Part shown: positions 29,601-41,600 of the stretch, piece by piece
How positions within the stretch are numbered: position 1 is the stretch's first letter
How the letters are laid out: the number at the start of each line of letters is the position of its first letter
DNA from: Syngnathus acus
Taxonomy: Eukaryota > Chordata > Actinopteri > Syngnathiformes > Syngnathidae
Assembly: GCF_901709675.1 (NCBI RefSeq)
Contig: NC_051090.1
Span: 8,947,842-9,011,841 of the forward strand
Length of the DNA stretch: 64,000 bases
Reading direction: 5' to 3'
Program-made: the position numbers and the translations under genes
Notes under the pieces: generated by a model
Database searches by the model: none
What the model was told of the DNA's origin: nothing
What the model saw: only the letters and a program-made list of their open reading frames with translations

Positions 29601-32600
29601 AGGGAGAACAATATGGTGCTGTTAAATTTAAGTCTATGCTTTAGTTGACCCTTCTTTTCTTTAACTTCTACATTTAGATGATTTTTTGTAACATTCTCAT
29701 TGTTTCTATGTACACCAGAGTTCATGGATATAAATAAAAATAATTGGATGGTTGAATGTCGTTGGCAGAACAGCTAACGCTTCATTCATATACAATTACC
29801 ACAACATATCTGTGCATGATTACGTGCATACTCCAATATGGCACGTGTATGATATGCAACATGTTCTGCTACCATCAGCAAGACATTTAACTAACTACCT
29901 GCCACACAACTTGGAAAACCAGTGCAGAGCAGAAGCAGTTTTATGTCGATGCTGTAGTATTGCTCCCATTTTAAATTATCGCAGATAATTGGTCTTAGAA
30001 TAAACCCAACAAATGTATTCTCATCAACAGGCCCTTTGACATATAAGTTTTCTAATTATGGTTTCTAAAAAATGTTGCAAATGATAAAATCTGTTCACAC
30101 TGAGCTTGATTTGCAGTTCTGATCATCTTACCCTGGCATCTGTGACCTTGAACTCTCGTAGTATGTACTGAGGCATGTTGTACTCAGCCATGGGGTCCAC
30201 GACAAAGTATTGATACCTAGCAGAGCGCTCTGCTGGCCAATACTGGTGACACTTTTCCTGTACAAACACATGAAGACGTTTAACGGTGCCTTAATTCAAT
30301 GTCTTGATCATACCAATGATACGGCCGGTTAGAGTGTAGGAGTTTGTGTCATACCCTTCCCATCTCTCTCAGTTTGGTCAACATGACTACAATGGTGGAG
30401 TTGTTCTCCCAAAGCATTCTCCAGAAGTCCTCTGTAGTTTCTGCAAGAGGGCCCTGTGTGGCTATGTAGGCCTTCTGTTGCCTTTAAAATTATTTAAAAA
30501 AAAATTAAAACAAAACCACACTTTATGCTTACAATGCACACAACCACATCCTCCTACCTGTATCCATCAATAAAACTGGAATTAATGTAGTCAGATCCTT
30601 CCAGGCCTCTGATTGGCTGCAGGCAGACACGCGTGGTCTCGTAGGGCATGATATTGACCAGGCGATTCTTGAACTTGTTGCACGGTAAGTTGGCACTGAT
30701 GAAGCGTGACGTGTGGGCTTTGGAGTTGGCCAAACGCTGGCAAAACAAAAACATGGAGGAATACGTTGATAAACGAACAGCGGACAAGAGAAGATAAGGA
30801 AGCAGCTAAAAAAAAACAACAGGGCGAAAAATTAAAACTGACTGATAGTAAAGTACTTTAAAAAGGATGTAAGAGGAAAGAAGAGTAGAGGACAGTGAAC
30901 ATTGGTAGACAGATAAAGATGATGTAGACCACATGTGTCAAACTCAAGGCCCAGGGGCCAGATACGGCTCGACACATCATTTTATGTGGCCCGCGAAGAC
31001 AAATTGTGCATCAAATTCGTGTCATTACTAGAATTGCAAATTGTCTTCACCTTTAATAAAGTCTTTTTTTTTTTTAATATTTGACCAGTTTCTATTCATC
31101 TGATTTGAAAACGAGTTATTTGTCAGTTTGTTTTGTAGATTTTACTGTGTATAATATGAGGTGCTCATACATTTATTTGGGTTGACAGTCATAATGGCCC
31201 TCCGAAAGAAGCTATGACTCCAATGCGGGCGTGAAAAAAACGAGTTTGACACCCCTGATGTAGACATTTGTATGCCAGACATGCATCTGACCACCAATCC
31301 GATTGTTAAAACACAACGAAGCTACAGTTTTAAAGGGTCACTGCTTAGTAAGTATGCATTCCGCAGAAAGTAATTCAATATGTTTTTCCTCTTTTGTAAA
31401 TCATGGAGTCCGGGGGGGTCGATATCAATTGTGGGAATCTATGCCAAACACAAACACACAAACTTGTCGATAAAGAATGAAGGAAACCACAAACTCTCTG
31501 GAAAGTGGGTCACTCTCGCCTTTGATATGTTGCAATGTATGCAAAAACATGCCTTGCAGACGGATATTCAAACTAAAGATATTAATGTTTCAGCAGTTAT
31601 CCATTGAATGGCTGAGAATTGGGTTCATCCATGTTCATCTAATGTTTGTATAAAAAGACTTAAGTAAGATAAATGAGCTTCAAAACACTTGATGTGATCG
31701 ACCAGTCCACATAATGTTTTTCAAACTGTCTATGTGTGTGTGCTTGAAGGTTCTCCTGGCATTTCTATCTGAACTGGGTCAATCATTAGATTGTAGCATT
31801 TCTTCCCCGATTCCTCTTTAACATGAGCACCTATTCACTTGGATTTCATTCAGGCCTTCCTCTTTCCACCATCCCTTTATCCCTCTTGCTTCGGCCTTGC
31901 CTTTGATCAGAGCTCCACAAGGGGACCTGGATGGGTTTGAGGCGGCCTGGCAGCGCTACAGAGGCCCTTCAGCTATATCACCAAATACTACAGTGGGTAC
32001 GTGACTCAGATCCAAAGCTGGCCAAGTCAACAGAGCCGAGAACCAACGCGCCAATTCCTTTCCATTTTTAGCACAGCAGACTGGGTTAAACATTAGGCAT
32101 GCACTGTACCCAACAGGAATTAGTGTGGTGGTGGTATCATATCAGAAACTAGACAAAACAATTGACAATAATTGTTAAAACAGAAATACACACAGGAATT
32201 ATTGCGCCAGTTATAAATTAATGTGTTTGTTTAAGAAAAATCTTCAAGTCACTTCCTTTTAAATAGTCCACTACCAGCCTAAATTCTGCAGGCAGTAAGA
32301 GCAATAACTCATTTCATCATCATTTGAATCTCCTCCACAACAGTAGGCCAAATGCAGTTGTCTTCCTGTTCATCATCACAGTCAATAATGTACTACCCCG
32401 CAGCCTCCTTCACTTCCACCTCTCTTACTTAATACAGGCTTTGGAGTGAACATGATTATTCCCCTATTCAACTCTTGACGCCAGCTCAGCATTATCATCT
32501 GTATCATCTGACGGTGATTCCGTCACTGCTGTGCCTCACTAAGTGGAAACACACCAGCACAGTTATTGTTTCTTGGCGGGGTGCCATCCTGATACATGGT

Positions 32601-35600
32601 GAATGGGAAGATGACTAACTTGAGCATTACACTCAAATTAACATGTAATATGCATGTAATTCAACATCAGCAGTTATTCATTATATTCTTTTTCTACCAA
32701 ACAGATAGATTAAAAAACATCGTTATAAAACTTCCAGTAATCAAAATTGAATTCAAACAGTGTATTGTTCTTTTGAAAATGTCATTAGTATTTAGTTAGC
32801 TTGTATAGTTACAGTGGGAGTTTAAGATCAGGGGATGTTTGAGAATAATTGTCAATTTTTGCACATGTTGCCCTGAATGTTGTTAGCTACCTAAATGTTG
32901 TACAGAGGCCGAGATGTACCGGAGTCAAATTCCTTGTTTGGCATGCTCAAACTTGGCAAATAAAGATTGATTTGATTTAAAAATGCAAATGCTTGCAGAA
33001 CACGCTACCGAGTGTGGCACACATTTACAGAGACAGCCTTGCAAACACAATGTGAAAAGAGCCACCCGCTCTCCTTATTTTTTTATCCACTGCCATCTGA
33101 GCCACGGCGTTGCCACCACTCCCTTCATTTGCTTAATATAGATCAGAAAGTTCTACAAGCTATTACATTTTCGTACAGCTGGGAACGAGGAGGGATTCCA
33201 TGTAGCCTGGCCAACTTGCTTGTGTCTAGAAGCATGATAACAATGCCTTTTGTACTGCTCTATCTATAGCTTTGGTCCATCTGGCATCATATAGTGTAAA
33301 ATCTATAACAAAGACAAGTCAACAAGGCTCAATAAATCCCCTTTAAACAGAAGCACGCTGCAATTAAAAAGGATCATAAACTTCCAGCATTACACATTTT
33401 AGCAGTCTCATGTGTCTGACTAAATTCTGTTTGTGAGAAATGTACTTCTTTACTGACACAGCATCTTCCTCTGTCGTGCTGATGGTGAAATACTTGTGTA
33501 TTTTATCATGCTTTATTTAAACTGTCAAAATAATTTGATATACTGTAATTAACTGGATGTCAATTATTCTCATGCATCCTTTCTTGTTTTAAGGAGGGAG
33601 CTCTGTCCTTTATAAAAAAAAAAACTGCAGGTTAAACTTGCTTGCTCCGCACTCCCTTCAAGTATAAATTTCCATCAGTGGTCACTTTCTCGTACCTTGA
33701 ACTCAAGCTCCATGCCAGTGACGTGCTCGCCGCTCTCAACCTGGGCCAGCTTCTGGATGTAGGAGTAGAGGCTGCGGGCGGCCACCTCGGTGTTGCCACA
33801 GGCCACCGCCTCTAGCAATGCATCATGAATGAAACTGTACTGGTCCTCCGTCTGCACCATGTAGTTACGCTGGGAGCGCATCAGTGTCACGTGGCCATAA
33901 ATGTCCACTGTCTTCTCGTGCTTGATTCTTTCGAGCATAGCGTCGATGACAATGAAACAACCCGTTCGACCAACGCCAGCACTAAAGAGTGGAGAAAAAT
34001 AAAATACACAAGATTATTTATTTTGTCACAAGTATGTATGTATATGTCACTATAAAGGTACTTTTAATAAATAGTGGAAATAGTATCTAAGATTACGGCA
34101 GTGAAATAAATAATAATAAAAAATATTAGCAATAAATAATAGTATATGATAAATAACAGATAGCTGCTCCATTTACGGCACAGGTGTCAAACTCAAGGTC
34201 CGGGGGCCAGATACGGCCCACCACATCATTTTATGTGGCCCGCGAAGGCAAATTGTGCATCAAATTCGTGTCATTACTAGAATTGCAAATTGTCTTTACT
34301 TTTAAGAATATATTTTTTTTGAAATATTTGACCAATTTTTACTCGTCTGATTTGAAAACGAGTTATTTGTCAGTTTATTTTGTAGCTTTTACTGTATATA
34401 ATATGAGGTGCTCATACATTTATTTGGGTTGACAGTCATAATGGCCCTCCGAAAGAAGCTATGACAACAATGCGGCCCGCGAAAGAAACGAGTGTGACAC
34501 CCCTGATTTACGGTATAGGAAGATATTCGAAGCGGCAGACACTAGGATACAGTACAAACGACAGTGAAAAGAAAACAGATTGATAGATCATAATTTTCAG
34601 TTGCTGTTATATTCATCGAGGTGTAATTAGCTATTGTACTGGATTTGATCATAGATCATAGTGTACAGGGGTATCTAATACTGTGTCCTGCGAGTCTTAA
34701 CTGATAGTGACGCAATGCACTAGAATTGTATTAAAAACAATCACGTAGACCGTACACAAGCTGTCATTTCAGTTTTATAGTGTAACGCTTTGGACCGATT
34801 GGGGTCTTCTCATCTTGACAAAAAGGACGGCTTTGAATAAGCCTTTTTGAAAACTATAATTTGTTAAAGGCTACAGGGCAAAAAAAGAAGAAGAAACATG
34901 AAAAATGGGATCGGATTAGGGTGACTCTTTTTGACGGCGTGGGGAAACAAGAGACAGACATGGGGAGAATGGGAGCAGAATAAAAGCGGTGCTTTGAAGG
35001 GGAAGATGATGTGATCACTGGAGAGAGAAAGGATCTGCAACTGCTAAGAAAGAGTGAGAACAGTTTTCTATCTGCTGTATTATTTAATGTGTACAGCAGG
35101 AGGAAATGTGCCATTTTATTCATTGGTAAATGTTTAATATGCAGTATCTAATATTGGCAACATTTCACTATATGTTGGTTGTAGTTTTTAACTGCTGGAA
35201 TGAATTAAATCAAATAAAACACACAAGTGCAGGATGCTCATATTTATTTATTTTTCCATCCCAAAAACAAACAAATAAGTTTGAATATTTGTCTTTGGAT
35301 TGCAGTGTTATGGTGTTATTATATTTGTATTTGGGATTTTGTTATTGTTCTTTCATGCTAGCAGTCTATCAAAATATTGTCATTTTTTAAGGTGCCATTT
35401 TATTACATTTAAATATAAACAGTTGGGTCTCTGAGGTATTTGCCCACCCACCAAGTGTGAAATAAATGTTTCCATGTGATACAGAGTAAAGATCTTCCTC
35501 CGTGAATTAAAATGCTTTCGGCGAGTAAGTCGGACACGAGATCCACCCAGTTGGTCTAGCTAACAAAAGAGACAGCCTGCACGGCTTCATTTTTGCAAGA

Positions 35601-38600
35601 CAAAAAAATATAATACAATTCTTGATCTTTGAGGTATTTTGTCAAAAGGTTATTCAGACATTTGGTTTCAAATTATGAAAAAAAAAGCTACAAACACCGC
35701 AATACATTGAATTACGATAAAAGTTACTGTTGCTGACCTGCAGTGGGCGATGATGGGTCCGGCATCAGGCGGGTTGCAGGTCTTGACCCTACGGAGGAAG
35801 GCCAAGAAGGGTGTCGGGTACTCTGGCACGCCGTGGTCAGGCCACGCTGTGAACTGGAACTGGCGAACCTCACGTTTCTCACTGGATCCATTCTAAATAG
35901 AAACAAAGAAAGTCGTGTTAAATAGACCAGAATACCTTTTTTTCCTCCACTAAGCCTATTAATGCAATTCAGAATTGTGTAGCACTTTCCCAAACCTGAC
36001 TTAATGCTTAGCGATATGGATTAATTGATTTAGCTTTTTTAACAGACAATGACCTTGTTTGTTAACATTTCCACATTCATTTTTTCTCTCACAGTTACTA
36101 GAAAATGAGTGTTTCATAGATTTTTGTAAGATAGAGCTGTTTTTTAACAACACAAGAAAGAAAGAAGGATTCACAGAAAGATTCTTTGCAAAGTATGAGA
36201 GAAGAGAAATCCCTTCATCGTTCTGTCCTCCCTTCTCTTCTCTTGTGGAGATACTGCTTGCATTTCAATGCGGCGTTTCTGCTTTCCTGACAGACTTTTT
36301 CCCCTTGCTGAATAAATGAATAAATGAGTGTGGTAATTAAAAGCAAATGTGCCTAGATCATATTTTTATGGGTTTTTCTTTGGTCACTCCCTCATTTTGT
36401 TGCCGAGGCTTCCAGCAAAAACGTGACAAGCCGTAGGCTGCCACTTGTGAGGAGACATTTTTGCATCTCTGCAGGAGAGACATACATATGGATCTCGACC
36501 ACGGCCACCGCTTTGATGATTCACCGTTTGTACATCTTCCACCGTCCTCTACTGCCTAAACACAGGAATCCTGCAAAATCTGTTTTTATTCACCAAGCTA
36601 AGGGATGAAATGAGCTCATATTCTCTGTAATACTTCTTTGCACAGATCCAATTAAAGCAAGGTCACTCTGCATGGTAATGTGTGTGTGACACTGCAAGTA
36701 GCGCTTGTGATGTCTACTTTAATTTAACTTAAATTTGATCTCGCCTTGTGCTTTTTCGCCTTTCCAAGTGCATTTTAGGAAAAATCTGACAGTTAAATAC
36801 TCGGGAGAGATTGTGTTGTAATATTACAGGCATTCTTTTTTCATTTCAGGTTTCACACATTACAATTTCAAATGTTTATAACTGCTAATCATGAATAACC
36901 CAGTTAATAGGAAAAAAAAAAATGATTTACCTTGTGCAAGGAGAAGGTGCGCACACAAAAAGTGGCTAATTCTATGGTGTCCAACAGGGTCACTTGGGTC
37001 ATACCATAGGTTTCTGTACCGCGACTGGGCCAGTACTGGTCACATTTTATCTGTGGGAAAAAAAAGAGAAAGAAAAAAGGGTCAACAGGTTTAAAAAAAT
37101 AGATTATCCAATCAAATAAAACAGCAGTGAGAGCTGATACATGGAGCTTCTCTGCGTCTTGCAACAGAAAACTGCACAGTAAACACAGAATCACACTGTC
37201 TTGTTTTAATTTCCACAATTCCCATCTGCACCCAACAGTACCTAATGTAAAAAAGTCACGCACATCTGCATATTTTTCATTTAACATCTGCTTGAACATT
37301 TGGTTTTCAGCGCTCTTGCACTAAGCCTGCAAAAACACATCACCTGCTTCCAATGTCAGTGCATCTCATTGAGTTTCATTCAATATGGTGCGACACCCTG
37401 GAAGACATTTTCTCTCTCATTTCCTGCTCAAACTGACGCTGAGCTTCCAGCGGTCACATGTCCTGATCATGTTTGACAGTGGAGGACAGTGCCTGTCAGG
37501 ATTGTGCACAGGTAAACAACTGAAGGGAGGTGAGATGAAGTGGAGACACCCGAGGTAAGTAAGTCTGATGTTGACAATGGTTCGGCTTGACAGGATGAAG
37601 TCATGTTTGTATTTTTGACACACACACGCACACATACACACATACACACATACACACACACGCACGCACGCACACACACACACACACACAAGTTCACTTG
37701 CTGTGAGGAAATTACCTTAGAAGATTTCACACTGTGTTTTTCCATTTTTGTTATTTGTTTTGAGGCAGTCATACAAAATTTCAACTCAAGTTTCCGATAT
37801 TGTCCTCAAGTGATAGGAACTACTCATGGACCGATTTAACCAAAAGAACAAAGGAGATATAGTGAAACCATCTATAGTTTGAAGGTTAAATACACACCCG
37901 TTCAAAAATATTGAAACAAATCTTTTTATTTTTGCTGACTTTGCCATTTTAAATGCTTTCTTTACACTGTACTTGGTTTTCGTGGCATTCATTGGGAACA
38001 AAAGGCACAAGACGGGAGAAGGGACAATGGTGCATGGCAACGGCCAATAACTGTGAAATGTCTCTAACTGACTTTTCCACTCCCAACTTCTGTCAGCTTC
38101 ACGATTACTTGTTTTACACTCACAGACATCTCTCTGGTTTTTATGCAACCTTCACAAATCAAAACCAAATCTGAAATTTAGAGTAAGAATGTAGTGCTAT
38201 TTATTGTTAAAATAGTATAGGAGAAAAAAAAAAAAGTAATACGACACACCGGATGATGAATGGACCAAACGAAATCCACAGACACACTCGCAAATCTTGC
38301 AGAAATCTTCCCAGAGACGTGAAAGCAGTTTTAGATGCAAAGGTGAGACCAACACTATGTGTTGTTTGTCCTATCACTTTTATCCAAAGTGTAAGTCTCG
38401 ACCCAACATTATATCGAACTTCTTTCATCAACAAACTGCTGTGGGAGGGAACAGTCACAGTTGCTGCAAAAACTCCCCAGCTTACAATTTAATTTTAGCT
38501 TACTGCTCTGTGCAAAAAGAAGCATCTCTTGAGTGTTAAAAGTTGCTAAGACTTGGATGTTTTGGTATTTGTACAGAAACTTCTCTCACTTTTGTAACTG

Positions 38601-41600
38601 CGAAGGGGTAATAAAAAAACAACACAGCCAAGTCCCCCATGGATGTTTCCCCTACTATCAGACGTGAGAGGTAGACCATTAGTGAGTTAACTGTTCAGGC
38701 ACTGCATTCGCGACCTCATTCAAATTTCACAAATGTAATTTCTATTCTTCTCTGAGAGCGAGCTATCTCAAGAAAATAAAGTCTGATTACCTGCCAATGA
38801 AGTTTGAGTTTGCATTTGGGAAATCACTGCGAAGCTGTACCATTTTTCATATTTTGTACCTCGGCTTCATGAATCACTGATTTGATTTTGATGCATATTG
38901 TGGAACAGCATTTTAAAAAGGCTAGGACAGTCACTAGAGGCAAGCTGCACAGAAAAAAACAAGTGTTTTGTGTGCTTGAGCAGACTTACCCGTGACTTCT
39001 CCTCCAGTCTGGTCATCATGACCACGGTGGCTGCTCTTTGCTCCCACACCATCCTCCAGAAGTCCCCAAATGTTTCTGGTAAAGGACCCTGGGTGGCAAT
39101 GTAGGCATTCTGCTTCCTGTAGCCATCAATGTAGTTGGCATTGATGTAGTCGCTACCAGTGATTCCTACACAAACAGCAGAGAAAAAAAGTTTTCAATTA
39201 CCCTTTTTCCTTCAAAGTGAAGATGTAAAAATCTTGCTTGTTACTGTTGTGTCAGATCATAAATGGAAACCAACTAAAGTTTTTATTGGAAATTATGCCT
39301 ACGAAACTACACAAAAATTTACAATGCATGAAGCTACAAAGTCTGGCTCGGTATATGCATTCTTTATCAAGGTGGTTAGTGTAATATAGTTTAGGCCACA
39401 TACATCCTTCCCCTTTTTTCTGTCTTCTTCAGGGTCATGACTTATTAGAGCACATTGATTTTTTTGTAGATGATATAAGCTAAAGTAATAATATAGTGCT
39501 TTACACAAAGAAGACTTGTTTTCCAACTTGTAATTAAAATGTGAGAAGTGTTAGGCAGCAAGAACAGGTGGCAACAACAGACTATTTTTACCATTAACAA
39601 ATCCTGCGTATTGTAAATTTCCAACATTGGTTCATAATTAAAGTGTCAATATTGTCTCCCTTTCTAACTTCCAGGAGACATATGTTAGACATAAAAAGTC
39701 AAAAGATCTCTTATTTTGCCTTAAAGCAGGAGCCCTTGTGCTGTTTCCCCCCCAGATTGGTGCCATCTGTTCAGTCTCAGTTGTTCAGTCTGGACTGCAA
39801 ATCTATGGTTGCGCTACAACCGACTCCATCTGATTTCTCACCGCCTCAACAGTATATGTGAAGCTAAAAGCAGGAGGCGGACCCGTTAAACAAGTCCTTA
39901 AGATGCATACTAGAAGCGCTAAGGGTCTCACTCCGTGCAATTAATCATCTCTTGACTCTGTGGATGAGCACATATACAAACCAGCAAGACTTGTGATCTT
40001 GAACTTTTGCTTTCACTCACAGTGTCGTGTAGCTAGCAACGTTTCTGTAGTACACAACTTCAAAGGTAAACTATGAAGATCACTGCATGGCAGAGTTTCA
40101 AGAGCACTATAAGTCTGTCGTTTCAGCGTGCACTGTGCTTATCTTGTCACCGAGCTCTGATCTGCACATGTAAAAATCAAAGCTGATGACACTGTGAGGG
40201 TCATGATCCCGCACATGATGAGAAAACAAACTTTTACAGTTAGGTGAAATTCAAACTGGGAGTGGGGATGGAGGATTTTGTATTTGAAAGTCACGTTTTT
40301 GTGCCAGACACTTGAGTGACAATGAAACACTTGGCTGGTCTAATTTAAGAGTTTAAGAGAAAGGAGACTTAGTGAGGACAAGAACCAAGGTGGAGGGGAA
40401 GAAATATAGAGTGTAAAGGAGGACAGAGATGAGATGCTCACAAGAGGAAGAAAAATGAATTAAAATAAAAGATAGAATTTAGGAGTAGAGAATGTAAGCA
40501 ATGCAAATTCCATTAAAATTGATACTGCACTGAGAGTGGTGACTTGGTTTTAGTCATGGCTAAATGAATGGAGAAAAGGCGGTGTGCATGAATTGTTATT
40601 CTGCTGCAACTAATAGCAGAATCACTGCAGTGTAAAATAGAAATTTCAGACTTGATTAATTTATGTATTTATGGATGAGGCGTTTGTTTTTTTCCCCCTC
40701 TCTCTGTGAGTTTTTTTTTTTTTTAATGTTCCAACCACAAATTGTGAGGTGTTGAAAATCTATTTGGAACATTTAGCTCACACAAAAGGGAAGAACGGAG
40801 AAGAAGTGATTTTGTCATCATTGAGAGGAATCAGGAGTTGTTTGAGTGTTCCAAGCCCGAAACAATGTCAGAAGTGAAGAGTGACTACCCCTGACAACGT
40901 CCCGAACGATTTAGGAAACAAAAGAAGAATTTTCTAGCTCCAGCGCTGTGTCTGAGCAGCGTCAAGACAAAAGTGGAGGATGATCTGACAAATAGGCTGG
41001 TACAAAAAAAAAAATCCTGAATCATTGAGATCAAACTGATTGCCGGACCAATGTCCTCTTGAATTGACAACTTTAATCCTGTAAATGTGAGCCCAGTGAA
41101 ACAGAAACAAGTCCTTAAACTCATACTGCAACAGTTCAGCTTCAAAATGTTGAAAACAAGTGTCTGAGTGAGCAAAATGAGAGGATAGGTGAGCCTTACC
41201 CTCAATGGGAACCAGGATGACACGGGAGTGGTCGTAGGCAATGACATTGGCGTAACGATTTTTTGGCTTGTTCACCTCCAGGTTGGAGTGTTCCCAAGTG
41301 AACTGCTGGCCTGGATCAATGGACTGATGGGGGACAAAGACAAAAGAGCACAAACAGAAGAACTCAAAGAAAAGTTTAAGAATGACATTTCTTATTATAA
41401 AACTTAATCCTTTAATGCTTTTGGGAAAATGTAATCTGTCACAACAATCTAAAGATTATAAACCATGTGCAACTAGGAAAAGCTTCAGAAAATTGTATGG
41501 AACATATGCCTAAAAAGAATGAAATGCATTGTTGATATTATGCAATTTAATGTGAGTGAAGAAAGCTGTCACTGGCTGCGTGTGGTCTTTAGTGTACAAT

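Larger units (their letters stand above)
25105..33695 (-). other. ptprs: ptprs D2 introns
   Basis: Introns 25105-27563, 27719-30131, 30258-30354, 30482-30557 and 30737-33695 hold the MITE at 26661-26917, hAT copy A, the LINE tail and a GC-richer patch at 31790-32060. The 76- and 97-base introns are close to the lower size limit. Confidence 0.75.
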
